A stretch of 64,000 nt of DNA from contig NZ_JAMZGF010000012.1 of NCBI RefSeq assembly GCF_024158915.1, forward strand, positions 39,331-103,330, in the 5' to 3' direction. The notes beneath the pieces are model-generated. The model was not told the DNA's origin, made no database searches, and saw nothing but the letters and a program-made list of their open reading frames with translations. Made by a program: the position numbers and the translations under genes. This stretch comes from Chryseobacterium sp. S0630 (GTDB lineage Bacteria; Bacteroidota; Bacteroidia; Flavobacteriales; Weeksellaceae). Positions 8,181-16,501 of this stretch are shown piece by piece (positions within the stretch are counted from its first letter, which is position 1; every line of letters starts with the position of its first letter).

Positions 8181-8792
8181 TTAATAAAGTCTCAGCATGC
8201 GCTTCACCCTCTTTTTGTAATCCATATAGATTTGTCCGTGTTCTTTTAGCAGATACTCTTCTTCAAGCCTGATCTGGATCTGCATCAAAATACTACCAAT
8301 CAAAAGGCAAGAAAAAGCAATTACAGTCGGGAAAGCAAGGAAAAATCCCACAAGACTGATGGTCATTCCCAGAAATATAGGATTTCTTGAGAATCTGAAT
8401 AATCCGTGAGTAACCAGTTCGGTTTTTGTTGAATTATCAATCCCGATCCTCCATGAATTTTTCATTTGCATCTGGGCTATAACCACCCAAATCAAAGCAA
8501 AAAACATTAAAATAATTCCTGTGTACTGAAAAAGATCATATTCCAGCACATTGATTTTAAATGCAGGGAAAATTTCTTCCGGAAAAAACAAAAGAAGTAT
8601 TGTATACATAAACAAAGCAAATAAAATCAGCTTAAAATACAACCCCACGAGCCCGTACGCAGAATCATCTTTGGGAAGAACATTAGGGTTTTTGCCAATC
8701 TGCCGGGCTACTTTATAACTCATTCCAACAAAGGAAATGATAAAGAAAAGCATGAAATAGAAAGGAATAAAAAATCGGATAAAATCTGCCAT
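8181..8792 (-). CDS. Isoprenylcysteine carboxyl methyltransferase-like membrane protein
   Basis: The 203-residue protein has about five transmembrane helices. The conserved C-terminal signature is HGLFRFSRNPIFLG, followed by LEEEYLLKEHGQIYMDYKKRVKR, the usual pattern of the ICMT/PEMT (NnrU-like) SAM-dependent methyltransferase superfamily. Bacteria lack prenylated CaaX proteins, so the substrate is a small lipid or unknown. It is a single gene, separated from dapD by 71 bases. Confidence 0.8.
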   Translation of the reverse strand: MADFIRFFIPFYFMLFFIISFVGMSYKVARQIGKNPNVLPKDDSAYGLVGLYFKLILFALFMYTILLLFFPEEIFPAFKINVLEYDLFQYTGIILMFFALIWVVIAQMQMKNSWRIGIDNSTKTELVTHGLFRFSRNPIFLGMTISLVGFFLAFPTVIAFSCLLIGSILMQIQIRLEEEYLLKEHGQIYMDYKKRVKRMLRLY

Positions 8793-8879
8793 AGGACTAT
8801 AGTTTTGAGCAAATTTGCTAAGTTTCGTGATGCAATACTATTGCAATGATGAATGGCAGATAGATGACAAACGGAAACA

Positions 8880-9033
8880 TAAAAATTCCCCTCCTCTGGA
8901 GGGGTGGCGAAAATTCAAAGAATTTTTGACGGGGTGGTTAAAAAATGATTAAAGAATATAATTAAATAAGTTTTGGCTGAAGCCAGTTGATTAATTGAAA
9001 TTTTATTGAACGGGCTGAAGCCCGTTCCTATTG
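8880..9033. repeat. Intergenic palindromic repeats (GGAGGGGTGG and GGCTGAAGCC types)
   Basis: The 257-base gap holds two kinds of short repeat. The first is CCCCTCCTCTGGAGGGG (8888-8904) followed by ATTCAAAGAATTTTTGACGG. The second is GGCTGAAGCC twice (about 8974-8983, and inside CGGGCTGAAGCCCG near 9011-9024). They look like REP-type extragenic elements of this genus. No gene or strong terminator is visible beyond these hairpins. Confidence 0.55.
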
Positions 9034-9049
9034 AATATTTTAACTCCAT

Positions 9050-9421
9050 TTAATTCAAAATAATAAACTCCATTGTTTTTGCTACATGTTTTTCCTGAAT
9101 AATTCCCTGTGAGTATGGGCTATTATGACTGGAATTATATTTTGTGAGATAGGCCTGATTAATTTCTTCAGTAAGATTATTGATATCCTCCGGGATGAGA
9201 GCTTTTATAGGATAAATCATTTCACCACATTGAATTTCTCCTAAAGAATTTTCTAAAAAGCTATTGTACCAGCTTCTTTCAGCAAGTCCCCATGATCTTG
9301 CGAATATCCGGTTTTGGACTACAACCATCCATATTTCGAGAAATTCAGGTCTTTGATATCCGGCTTTTATTCCGATAATCGTATGGTTTTGAATGTAATC
9401 TAATGCTGTTTCTTTATTCAT
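9050..9421 (-). CDS. DUF2255 family protein
   Basis: This is a 123-residue protein whose core RIFARSWGLAERSWYNSFL is the signature of DUF2255. Family members are small cytosolic proteins of unknown function with a nitroreductase-like or split-barrel look. Here the length is full, with no signal peptide. It is monocistronic; the next gene on the strand is more than 100 bases away. No function can be assigned. Confidence 0.75.
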   Translation of the reverse strand: MNKETALDYIQNHTIIGIKAGYQRPEFLEIWMVVVQNRIFARSWGLAERSWYNSFLENSLGEIQCGEMIYPIKALIPEDINNLTEEINQAYLTKYNSSHNSPYSQGIIQEKHVAKTMEFIILN

Positions 9422-9529
9422 TGTCTTAATTTTGTGTAAAACTAAAACATGAAAACAAGAATGAAAACTTATTTATGTATGCTGTCAGAAATATGATGTC
9501 ATCAGGTGTTTTTCTGATGTGTGGTGTTT

Positions 9530-9859
9530 TTAAAGCATCATGTTACCAAGCGCTGTCTGCAGACATTCTTTATAACTTTTGGCGACTGTAATTTTTAAAT
9601 CACCGCAGAGTAAACGGTTATCTTCAAAAGATTCAATATTGGTCAGATTGACAATGTATGAATTATGGACGCGCATAAATTCGTCCGGAAGGGTTTCTAT
9701 AAGGTCTTTAAGTGTTTTGTAGTAAATATATCTTTTATGGTCTGTGGTATGAACTTCTACATAATTTCCAAGTCCTTTAATGACATTTATATCTTTAAAG
9801 AAAAGCTTTATCAGCTTTTTATCTGATTTGATGAAAGCAAAAGTCCGGTTCTCTATCAT
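9530..9859 (-). CDS. Stand-alone LytTR DNA-binding domain protein
   Basis: The 109 residues make one LytTR domain and nothing else: FFKDINVIKGLGNYVEVHT, then IYYKTLKDLIETLP, then FMRVHNSYIVNLTNIESF. The RVHNSYIVN block is the family hallmark. There is no receiver domain, unlike the usual LytR/AlgR-type response regulators. It lies 13 bases downstream of the NlpC/P60 lipoprotein gene and is probably cotranscribed with it. Likely a transcription regulator with an unknown input. Confidence 0.82.
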   Translation of the reverse strand: MIENRTFAFIKSDKKLIKLFFKDINVIKGLGNYVEVHTTDHKRYIYYKTLKDLIETLPDEFMRVHNSYIVNLTNIESFEDNRLLCGDLKITVAKSYKECLQTALGNMML

Positions 9860-9872
9860 TTATTTAAGATAT

Positions 9873-10445
9873 TTACAGTACTCTTTGGGCATGAAGGTAG
9901 GCCTTATTCCAGTATTTTTCGTTCAGGGACGAAATAATTACGCCTTTTGAAGTAGAAGCATGAATAAATTTCACTTCTCCGTCAGGACCAATATCGTGAA
10001 CAATTCCCACATGAGAAACTCTGCTTCCTCCCGCTGTCGCAAAAAATAACAGATCACCTGGTTTTACGTCTTTGATATCAATATTCTTTCCGGCATCGGC
10101 CTGATCAGAAGATCTTCTGGGAAGATTAAAATCATTTTCTTCAAATACTTTTACAGTAAATCCGGAGCAGTCAAATCCCGAAGAAGTATTTCCTCCGAAT
10201 TTATAGGGTGTTCCGATATACTTTTCGGCATCTTTCAAAACATCATTGATTGATCTTGAAACACTGCCACTAAATTTTGAATCCAGTTTTCTTAGATTTT
10301 CAGCTTTCGCTACGGCCTTTGTATTTGATTTTTTGCTTGCAGAAGCACTTTTAGAGGATCCGCAGGAAACTACAAAAACAGAGGCTGCCAGGACAATCAC
10401 CATCTGCTTTACTTTTATTTTTTGTTGAAATAATTCCGTTCCCAT
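9873..10445 (-). CDS. NlpC/P60 (C40) cell-wall hydrolase lipoprotein
   Basis: This is a predicted D,L-endopeptidase that cuts peptidoglycan stem peptides. A signal sequence ends in a lipobox VVSC with C28, so it should be a lipoprotein. The catalytic domain starts near residue 68. The triad is C93 (FDCSG), H145 (SHVGI) and H162 (IHAS). Its length of 190 residues is usual for single-domain members. The putative -7 element TATATTTG (10490-10483) lies 37 bases upstream of the start. A LytTR gene follows after 13 bases. Confidence 0.88.
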   Translation of the reverse strand: MGTELFQQKIKVKQMVIVLAASVFVVSCGSSKSASASKKSNTKAVAKAENLRKLDSKFSGSVSRSINDVLKDAEKYIGTPYKFGGNTSSGFDCSGFTVKVFEENDFNLPRRSSDQADAGKNIDIKDVKPGDLLFFATAGGSRVSHVGIVHDIGPDGEVKFIHASTSKGVIISSLNEKYWNKAYLHAQRVL

Positions 10446-10482
10446 ACTCTTCTGATTTATAATTAATTAACAAAATACATCA

Positions 10483-10490
10483 CAAATATA
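10483..10490 (-). promoter_or_regulatory. -7 element for the NlpC/P60-LytTR unit
   Basis: TATATTTG on the minus strand matches TAnnTTTG. I find no convincing TTG at the right distance upstream, so only half of the promoter is supported. Confidence 0.45.
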
Positions 10491-10553
10491 CATTTTATAA
10501 TTTAATTATGCTATAACTATACTACAACTATATTATAAATATATGTTAAAATT

Positions 10554-10582
10554 TTGGTTTTCATTATTTATTGGTATATTTG
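10554..10582 (+). promoter_or_regulatory. Promoter of the unknown gene at 10600
   Basis: TTG (10554-10556), 18 bases, then TATATTTG (10575-10582) is a full flavobacterial consensus. It lies inside the longer open frame that starts at 10543. This is the reason for choosing the ATG at 10600 as the true start. Confidence 0.7.
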
Positions 10583-10599
10583 ATTTCTATTTTGAAGAT

Positions 10600-11238
10600 A
10601 TGGCAACCTATGAAAGTGTAATTAAGATCACCGGAGCAGTGGGCGATCTGGTGTTTTATACTCTGAATGGCAAAAATGTGGTTCGGAAGAAAAGCGGTTT
10701 CAATAAAGCTGCGTTTAAGAAAAATCCGTCCTATGAGAAAGTAAGACAGAACAGTTCTGAATTCGGGCACTGTTCCAAAATGGGGAAGATGATCCGGAAA
10801 AGCCTGGAAATATATATTAAAGAAGCTGGTGATCCCCTCCTCTACCAAAAGTTTGCAAAGGTGATGACTACCATCAAAGATTTAGATACCATTTCTGAAA
10901 GAGGAAAAAGAACGGTTGAAAACGGTTTAAAGACCGAAGAAGGAAGAAAACTCCTGAGAGGATTTCAATTAGGCACGGTAAATCAAATTTCTGATTGTAT
11001 AAGAATGAAAGATCATGTTCTGTATAAAAATGATCATTGTACCTCAGACCATGCAGTGATTTTAACTTTAAAATTAAATTCTGAAAAATATAGTATAGAA
11101 AGTAATGAAGAAATGGTGTATTGGAATCAGCAACAAAATACGTCTTTTAAAAAGCATTTTTCTGATGATGATTTCCTGCTCTATTTTATAGCATTAAAGA
11201 ATGAAAATGATAAGATTACCCATATGGGATTTGTTTAA
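10600..11238 (+). CDS. Conserved-looking protein of unknown function
   Basis: The chosen start gives MATYESVIKITGAVGDL and 212 residues; a promoter at 10554-10582 rules out the longer frame. The N-terminal half is basic and glycine-poor (GKNVVRKKSGFNKAAFKKNPSYEKVRQN, rendered here only as two overlapping motifs GKNVVRKKSG and NPSYEKVRQN). A GDLVFYTLNGK strand-turn segment is at 15-25. There is no signal peptide, membrane helix or catalytic motif I recognise. A bidirectional terminator follows. I cannot assign a function. Confidence 0.7.
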   Translation: MATYESVIKITGAVGDLVFYTLNGKNVVRKKSGFNKAAFKKNPSYEKVRQNSSEFGHCSKMGKMIRKSLEIYIKEAGDPLLYQKFAKVMTTIKDLDTISERGKRTVENGLKTEEGRKLLRGFQLGTVNQISDCIRMKDHVLYKNDHCTSDHAVILTLKLNSEKYSIESNEEMVYWNQQQNTSFKKHFSDDDFLLYFIALKNENDKITHMGFV

Positions 11239-11240
11239 AT

Positions 11241-11275
11241 AAAAAAGTCTGCAGTACATTCTGCAGACTTTCTTG
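11241..11275. terminator. Bidirectional terminator
   Basis: Arms AGTCTGCAG (11246-11254) and CTGCAGACT (11261-11269) with flanking A and T runs lie between two convergent genes. Confidence 0.85.
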
Positions 11276-11277
11276 TT

Positions 11278-11646
11278 TTATTTCTTCTCTCCTTTCCAGC
11301 TTCCTGATACTGCAGGGGTTGGAAGTGAGTTGGACCAGTTTCCGTTTCCTTTCTTTTCTGTTGTTAACGTTCCTTTGAAATCTCCTTGTGAAGGTAGTCC
11401 TACTCTGGCGTTAAGATCTCCTGTCTCACTTAAATTTCCGGTAATGCTGTAGTTTTCATTATTAACATCGGAATGCATTGTTCCTACCACTTTACCACTT
11501 TCATCTACCACAAAGTTCCAAACTCCTTTATCTGCTCCTTCATAAGAACCAGACCATGTTCCTACATAATCATAAATAGTATCATCATCAGAGCTGCAAC
11601 CGATAAATAAAAACGCCGTTAATAAAAGTAAAAAAAGTTTCTTCAT
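11278..11646 (-). CDS. Small lipoprotein of unknown function
   Basis: The 122 residues begin with a signal peptide and a lipobox FIGC (C17) followed by SSDDD, a common Bacteroidota surface-export-like acidic stretch. The mature part has repeated short beta-strand patterns: VGTWSGSYEG, GVWNFVVDESGKVVGTM, GDFKGTL, GSWKGE. This suggests a small beta-barrel or lipocalin-like fold. It is a single gene facing a shared terminator. Function unknown. Confidence 0.75.
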   Translation of the reverse strand: MKKLFLLLLTAFLFIGCSSDDDTIYDYVGTWSGSYEGADKGVWNFVVDESGKVVGTMHSDVNNENYSITGNLSETGDLNARVGLPSQGDFKGTLTTEKKGNGNWSNSLPTPAVSGSWKGEKK

Positions 11647-12031
11647 AGTTTCAGTAGTTTTATAACCTAAAATCCTGTTATTCTCCTATACTTTCCTTCC
11701 AAAAATCCAGTCATAGAGAATATTGCTTAATATTTATTATTTTTTTGTTCCGTGCAAATCTACTAATTTTTTTTATTCAAATTATCTGAATTTTAATTAG
11801 CACCCAATATGTTTATTAAAAAACAACATATTCCGGCTAAAATACAAATATTTTTCAAACAAATAGAGCCTCTATACATTTTGAGTTATTTAAAAAAATA
11901 AACCTAAAGTTGGATATTAATACGTTTAATATTCATTTACAATTAGTTTATACTAGATTTCATGCCATTTGCATTCTATTTTAAAGATATTTCTTACCTT
12001 AGTGAAAAATTTAACCTTTTCAAAAAATTAC
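11647..12031. other. AT-rich intergenic region between divergent genes
   Basis: These 385 bases separate the lipoprotein (minus) and the secreted protein (plus). The stretch is strongly AT-rich with poly-A and poly-T tracts. I find no open frame with a credible product. TACCTTAG near 11994 is a one-mismatch -7 candidate for the plus gene, but its upstream TTG is too far away. Confidence 0.4.
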
Positions 12032-12715
12032 ATGAAAACAAAAACATTATTTTTGGCAGCACTTGCTATTTGCGGTAGTTCGACAGCACAGGTTGGGATT
12101 AATACCGCCACTCCAAGTCATACTTTGGATGTTAATGGTCTGGTAAGAGTAAGAGGACTTTCAAATGCTGAAAAAAAGATTGTTGCAGCGGATGCGCAAG
12201 GAGTTTTAACTCTTATTTCTCCTGAAGAAATTTTTGCGCCAAAGGCTATTTTGAACACATCAACCTCTTCCAGTGAACAAAGATCTACTGTATACGAAGG
12301 AAAATGTTTCCAACCTGGTGACAATGCTTCTTCCTGTACTGTTTCTGTAAACCATTACTCCTCTTGTGCGGGGTTCAGTAATCCCGTAGACACTCAAATC
12401 ATTGTAGGACAAGGAATTAATACAGGAAACGGACAGTTTTTGGGAACATGGACAGCCCGATATGTTGATAATAAAGGATTTGCAAACGCAACTGCTGTTG
12501 CCAATCAGACAGCACCAGACTATCCGAGAATCTCTTACCCAAGTACCAATACAGTGAACTATTTAGGAAGTGGAAACTTTGCAGGTCAATGTAATACGGA
12601 CTTGGTCACTACCATCAACCAGGCCACCGGAGATATAAAAGTAGAGTCTGTAAAGCGAAGCATGTACGCACACCTTGTGTACCTTATAAATATTGCCCGC
12701 TCCAGATCTTTATAA
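12032..12715 (+). CDS. Secreted protein of unknown function (VGINT...LDVNG type)
   Basis: The start at 12032 gives a typical signal peptide (MKTKTLFLAALAICGSSTAQ), leaving 227 residues in all. An upstream extension of 21 codons in frame lacks signal-peptide character. After cleavage comes QVGINTATPSHTLDVNG, a motif common at the N-terminus of exported flavobacterial proteins that resemble tail-fibre or adhesin stalks. Four cysteines in the middle (GKCFQPGDNASSC and SSCAGF) may form disulfides. No T9SS C-terminal domain is evident. A terminator follows at 12739-12772. Confidence 0.72.
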   Translation: MKTKTLFLAALAICGSSTAQVGINTATPSHTLDVNGLVRVRGLSNAEKKIVAADAQGVLTLISPEEIFAPKAILNTSTSSSEQRSTVYEGKCFQPGDNASSCTVSVNHYSSCAGFSNPVDTQIIVGQGINTGNGQFLGTWTARYVDNKGFANATAVANQTAPDYPRISYPSTNTVNYLGSGNFAGQCNTDLVTTINQATGDIKVESVKRSMYAHLVYLINIARSRSL

Positions 12716-12738
12716 TAGTTGATATTTGATTTCAAAAA

Positions 12739-12772
12739 GGCAGCCACAATATTTTCATTGTGGCTGTTTTTG
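12739..12772 (+). terminator. Terminator of the secreted-protein gene
   Basis: CAGCCACAA (12741-12749) pairs with TTGTGGCTG (12758-12766) and is followed by a T run. Confidence 0.85.
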
Positions 12773-12849
12773 TAAAATGAAAAACCCTCTGAATTTTGAT
12801 AAATTTCTCATACATTGAACTTCACATTATAAAATTTATTTTCTACAGA

Positions 12850-12876
12850 AAAGCCTCCCTTTTTAGGAGGCTAAAA
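12850..12876. terminator. Terminator downstream of the TPR-Arr gene
   Basis: AGCCTCC (12852-12858) pairs with GGAGGCT (12866-12872), with T-rich flanks on the minus strand. It lies about 100 bases after the stop of the minus-strand TPR-Arr gene. Confidence 0.65.
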
Positions 12877-12973
12877 ACTATTATTGAATGAATGAAAAAC
12901 TTATCCCAAATGTATGAAATATTCATTCAGCCTTTTATGAGTACAGTCATAATCAGCTGTTTTCCATAATTCA

Positions 12974-13717
12974 TTAATTGATAATCTCTCCTTTACCATT
13001 ATCCAGTTTATTACGGAATTTCTGAAGATCTTCCGGAGTTGGCCTACTCCATTCTGTAATTTCTCCGATAATTTTCAAAGGCATTTCGGAACGATAAGAT
13101 CGGGTTGGATTTCCCGGAAATTTTTTATCTGTTACGTTGGGATCATTTTCAAAATTCCCTGTGGGTTCTACAATATATACACGATCTGCTCCATCGCCTT
13201 TTGCCAATGCTGCAGCAAGTCCTGCTCCATTGGTTAAAGCGGTGAAGTAAATATGATTCATTTTGAATTCTGATTTATAATTAGAATTTCCACCCGCTGT
13301 CAACAGCCCTCCTATTTGTAAGTCGGCTTTTGTTCCATGGTAAAAAGGACCTTTATCAGACGGATGGTTTTGAAGTAACACTGACAATTCAGCATTCTTT
13401 TTTGATTTTTCTGAATCTCCTAAATCCTCATAACATCTGGAAATATTCCGGTAAAGAGAAGGTAAGGCACTTTTAACGGTATCATCATTTATTTTTAAAG
13501 CCAACTCTAAGGAAGTTTCAAGCCATTTCAACCTATCAGCAGTGTTTTTTTGGTGACGTGCTACATAATAAGCTGCCAGAAACTTTTCATGATCGTCCGA
13601 AGCTTCTTCCGAAGCTTTTAAAAATGATTGAGCTGCTTCTTCAGGCATTCCTTTGTCTTCAAAGCCCATTCCTTGCAGACAAAGCTTGATCACAGGATTA
13701 AAAGGAGAAAATTCCAT
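12974..13717 (-). CDS. arr: TPR domain fused to rifampin ADP-ribosyltransferase (Arr)
   Basis: Arr enzymes inactivate rifamycins by ADP-ribosylating the C23 hydroxyl with NAD. Residues 124-235 match Arr throughout: PFYHGTKADL, NHIYFTAL, RVYIVEPTG, DPNVTDKKFPGNPTRSYRS. The known triad (H19, Y49, D84 in the mycobacterial enzyme) is conserved with exact spacing: H127, Y157, D192. Typical Arr proteins have about 140 residues. Here about 120 extra N-terminal residues form helical TPR-like repeats (EEAAQSFLKASEEA, SLYRNISRCYEDLGDSEKSKKNAELS). The gene is alone, with its own terminator. The fusion may change the target. Confidence 0.88.
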   Translation of the reverse strand: MEFSPFNPVIKLCLQGMGFEDKGMPEEAAQSFLKASEEASDDHEKFLAAYYVARHQKNTADRLKWLETSLELALKINDDTVKSALPSLYRNISRCYEDLGDSEKSKKNAELSVLLQNHPSDKGPFYHGTKADLQIGGLLTAGGNSNYKSEFKMNHIYFTALTNGAGLAAALAKGDGADRVYIVEPTGNFENDPNVTDKKFPGNPTRSYRSEMPLKIIGEITEWSRPTPEDLQKFRNKLDNGKGEIIN

Positions 13718-13899
13718 ATTTTATTTTTTTTCAAATCTAGGAGATTCTGTTGGAAATCTTTTATTTAAAAATGTATAGTTGGAAAATTGAAAAAATAAAA
13801 ATTCTTTTTTATAGTTTAAAATGAAAGCTATTTTCCTGCAAGTCACTTATAAAACGGTGTTATAATTTAAGAAGTAAAGAAACGGTACAACTAAAAAAG

Positions 13900-13924
13900 T
13901 TAAGCCCCAATTAAGGGGCTTTAT
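13900..13924 (-). terminator. Terminator of the alpha/beta hydrolase gene
   Basis: AAGCCCC (13902-13908) pairs with GGGGCTT (13915-13921), just after the hydrolase stop codon, with T-rich sequence following on the minus strand. Confidence 0.75.
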
Positions 13925-13927
13925 TGT

Positions 13928-14965
13928 TTAATTTTGCTTTTTCTTCTCAAGATTTTCAGAGAATAAAAGAATCTCTTTATTTACTAGATCTGCATTTACT
14001 TTTTTTGTAATGATACTGCTATGACTTGCATTCATTATTATTTGTTTTCCTTGAGAAGAGAGTTCTTTTAGTTCTTTTTGCATATCGAACCATAATTGAA
14101 GTTCCTTTTCAGGATCAATTCCGGCTTTCCTGTATTTTTCTTTCTGGGATTCTTTATACTGTTCTGTAGCCGTAAATACCAAAACAGGTAATGAATCTAA
14201 TTTCTTTGCCTCACCTGCACGCTTCAGTACATCATTAGTAAGTTCATTCTCTCTTAAAAACATCTTAAAAACATCACCAGAATTATAAGTTAGCGACTGT
14301 GAGCGACTATATGCTTCTTTGGGCAAATCATCACCCTGATATGGTTCTTTACTAAATATTTTGTTATAAATGCCCAAAATACCTAGATCCGCAAGTATAG
14401 ATCCTATTTTAAATAGTTTTGCTTGTCCCTTGGGAACCAATTCTTTTTGGGCTAATCGGTTCCATTGTTCAGGATGACTTGAATCTATGAAAACGATTCC
14501 TTTCACTTCGTTTGGATAAAGATCTCTAAATATTCTATTATAAGGACCTCCCATAGAATGTCCCACTAAAATGTAAGGTGGCTTCTCTCCAGCTTTCTTT
14601 AATAATTCATGAAGCTGATGTGCGTAAAACTCAGGAGATCTATCATTAGTGTTACTCGATTCGCTAAACCATTTTCCATCTCTGTCATAGCGTATAACTC
14701 TCGTTTTATCTTTTAAGCCTTCTGCAATCCAATGCAGCATATCTGTATTACCATGTGCCCCTGCTTCAATAATAACCGTAGGTAGAGATTTTTTATTCCC
14801 GTCTATTCTTACATGGATGTTAGTTCCATTCACATTTACTAATTGACCTGGCGGAACTGGTTTCGGAGAAAATAATCGGTAACACATGCCTAAGAACAGG
14901 AATAATATGAGAATTCCTAGTATAAGTTTACCTAAAAACTTAAATATTCTTAAAATTGATTTCAT
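13928..14965 (-). CDS. Membrane-anchored alpha/beta hydrolase
   Basis: A 345-residue serine hydrolase. One N-terminal transmembrane helix (residues about 8-30) would anchor it with the domain outside the cytoplasm. The nucleophile elbow is GHSMGG with S137, the oxyanion region is near EAGAHGN (67-73), and NASHSSII near 317 carries the probable catalytic histidine. The substrate is unknown; such proteins include lipases, esterases and proline iminopeptidase relatives. The upstream region shows no clear promoter. Confidence 0.8.
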   Translation of the reverse strand: MKSILRIFKFLGKLILGILILFLFLGMCYRLFSPKPVPPGQLVNVNGTNIHVRIDGNKKSLPTVIIEAGAHGNTDMLHWIAEGLKDKTRVIRYDRDGKWFSESSNTNDRSPEFYAHQLHELLKKAGEKPPYILVGHSMGGPYNRIFRDLYPNEVKGIVFIDSSHPEQWNRLAQKELVPKGQAKLFKIGSILADLGILGIYNKIFSKEPYQGDDLPKEAYSRSQSLTYNSGDVFKMFLRENELTNDVLKRAGEAKKLDSLPVLVFTATEQYKESQKEKYRKAGIDPEKELQLWFDMQKELKELSSQGKQIIMNASHSSIITKKVNADLVNKEILLFSENLEKKKQN

Positions 14966-15107
14966 AGTTATTTTTAAATTTCAAATTGATATCGAAAGAA
15001 GTGTCGAAACAGAATATTTTATGAAGATCTAAATTTGATCCGCATAAATATAATATAGAGAATCTTTGAGATGGGCATGATTAGAAGTTTTGTACTAATA
15101 TAACAAA

Positions 15108-15130
15108 AGCCCTTATGAAAAGGGCTTTCC
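15108..15130 (-). terminator. Terminator of tRNA-Ala
   Basis: AAAGCCC and GGGCTTT arms with a short loop lie immediately downstream of the tRNA on the minus strand, followed by T-rich sequence. Confidence 0.75.
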
Positions 15131-15135
15131 TGAAG

Positions 15136-15209
15136 TGGAGAATACGGGATTCGAACCCGTGACCTTTTGACTGCCAGTCAAACGCGCTAGCCAACTGCGC
15201 CAATCCCCC
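15136..15209 (-). tRNA. tRNA-Ala (anticodon GGC)
   Basis: The 74-base minus-strand sequence folds as a full cloverleaf: acceptor GGGGGAT/ATTCTCC, D-stem GCGC/GCGC, anticodon stem TTTGA/TCAAA, T-stem ACGGG/CCCGT with loop TTCGAAT. The anticodon loop CTGGCAG gives GGC. The acceptor has the G3-U70 pair that identifies alanine tRNAs, and A73. The CCA end is not encoded. Confidence 0.95.
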
Positions 15210-15384
15210 GTTTTTTTATTGTAAGGCGGTACAAAAGTAAGTATTTAAATGATATTTGCAACTATTTTATAGTTTTAATTGAATTAAAATTAATAGAAAT
15301 AGGCTCAGCGACCGCAAAAGCCATCATTCCTCATTGAATAACTTCCCAATTAATCCTATTTTTGTCTGAAATTATAATACAATC

Positions 15385-15927
15385 ATGCAACTCTATACAG
15401 AAAGACTCCTTCTACGGGATATTACGATTGATGACAAACAGGATATTTTCGATTACCGCTCAGATGCCGAAGCCAATAAATTTCAAGGATGGATTCCTGA
15501 AACCCTGGAAGAAGTGGAAAGTTTTATCCAAAGAAATACTAAAGAATTCAACCAGCCTGAAAGTTGGTATCAGCTGTTGATTGCTGATAAAGAAACAAAA
15601 GCAGTCATTGGAGATATTGGAGTTCATTTTATAGGAGATGAAAATGTACAGGTAGAACTGGGAATTACCTTAAACACCTCATTTCAGGGTAAAGGTTATG
15701 CTTCAGAAGCTTTAAAAGGTATCATTAGTTTCTTGTTTAATGATTTGCATAAACACAGAATTACAGCTTCCGTAGATCCTGATAACACTGCTTCTCTTCA
15801 GCTGATGGAAAGAATCGGATTAAGAAAAGAAGGGCACTTTGTGAAAAGTCTGTTCTGGAAAAATAAATGGGTTGATGATATTATTTATGCAGTTCTTCGT
15901 GAAGAATGGATTACTAAACAAAAATAA
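15385..15927 (+). CDS. GNAT N-acetyltransferase (RimJ/RimL type)
   Basis: The 180-residue protein begins with TERLLLRDI (5-13), the usual start of the ribosomal-protein-alanine acetyltransferase subgroup. The acetyl-CoA loop is in FQGKGYASEAL (near 105-115), and the SVDPDNTASLQLMERIGLRKEG segment forms the C-terminal motif. The substrate may be a protein N-terminus or a small amine. It is monocistronic, and no regulation is visible. Confidence 0.88.
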   Translation: MQLYTERLLLRDITIDDKQDIFDYRSDAEANKFQGWIPETLEEVESFIQRNTKEFNQPESWYQLLIADKETKAVIGDIGVHFIGDENVQVELGITLNTSFQGKGYASEALKGIISFLFNDLHKHRITASVDPDNTASLQLMERIGLRKEGHFVKSLFWKNKWVDDIIYAVLREEWITKQK

Positions 15928-15972
15928 ATACAGCTCTTCAAAGCATTGCCCTGAGAAATATTCTATCCCAAC

Positions 15973-16197
15973 TTACAATACTGTATATTTTTCATAAAAT
16001 GGAGTGAATTTTGTTCTGACAATCGTTAAAGCAACCAAACCGTTGCAGATCAAATAGGATACAATCATTGTATGGAACAATTTTTTTATCGTAACTGTAA
16101 TCCAGTTATCATTTTCAATCAATGAATACATCTCTTTTTTTAAGTGTGTAATAACATGTTCCTTCTTCTTTCCGTTTAATGAAAATAAGTCTTTCAT
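15973..16197 (-). CDS. Small protein of unknown function (uncertain)
   Basis: A 74-residue frame begins with a basic helix (residues 3-22). It continues into a hydrophobic stretch (about 41-60, TMIVSYLICNGLVALTIV) that could be a membrane helix. A TATATTTG -7 element lies at 16283-16276, about 80 bases upstream. I recognise no family. It could also be the remnant of a longer gene or a chance frame. Confidence 0.4.
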   Translation of the reverse strand: MKDLFSLNGKKKEHVITHLKKEMYSLIENDNWITVTIKKLFHTMIVSYLICNGLVALTIVRTKFTPFYEKYTVL

Positions 16198-16501
16198 AAT
16201 CTTTGGTAATCTTTAATAATTTTTAGTTTAACAAGTTTTTATGTTGGCTTATTTCATGGGTTAGCTTTATTATTCCAAATATAGTGAAATATATAATGTT
16301 TACTTTATGACACAAATCATAAAACGAGTGTTAAAATATCCTAAAAAAGGCCTGTTTCAGTTATCTTTTCTTAAATTTTCTATTTCCAAAGTGTATTTTA
16401 TTTGAGTACGTTCCTAAACAATCAGTCCTGGAAAATAGAAATTTATAGTCCTACCCTATAGAACAAAAGAGCCGAAATTGAATATTTCGGCCTTTTACTT
16501 C
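16198..16501. other. Intergenic region with one -7 element and one terminator hairpin
   Basis: The region holds TATATTTG on the minus strand (16283-16276). It also holds a hairpin of GCCGAAAT (16471-16478) and ATTTCGGC (16484-16491) followed by TTTT. On the minus strand the hairpin lies directly after the GDPD remnant, so it is probably that gene's old terminator. Nothing else is seen. Confidence 0.55.

Noticed and set aside
13806..13870. Short frame MKAIFLQVTYKTVL before the TPR-Arr gene
   Set aside because: It has only 14 codons, with no regulatory codon run and no promoter or attenuator hairpin linked to it.
15136..15209. tRNA-Ala as an integration site
   Set aside because: No integrase gene and no repeated tRNA 3' end were seen on either side.
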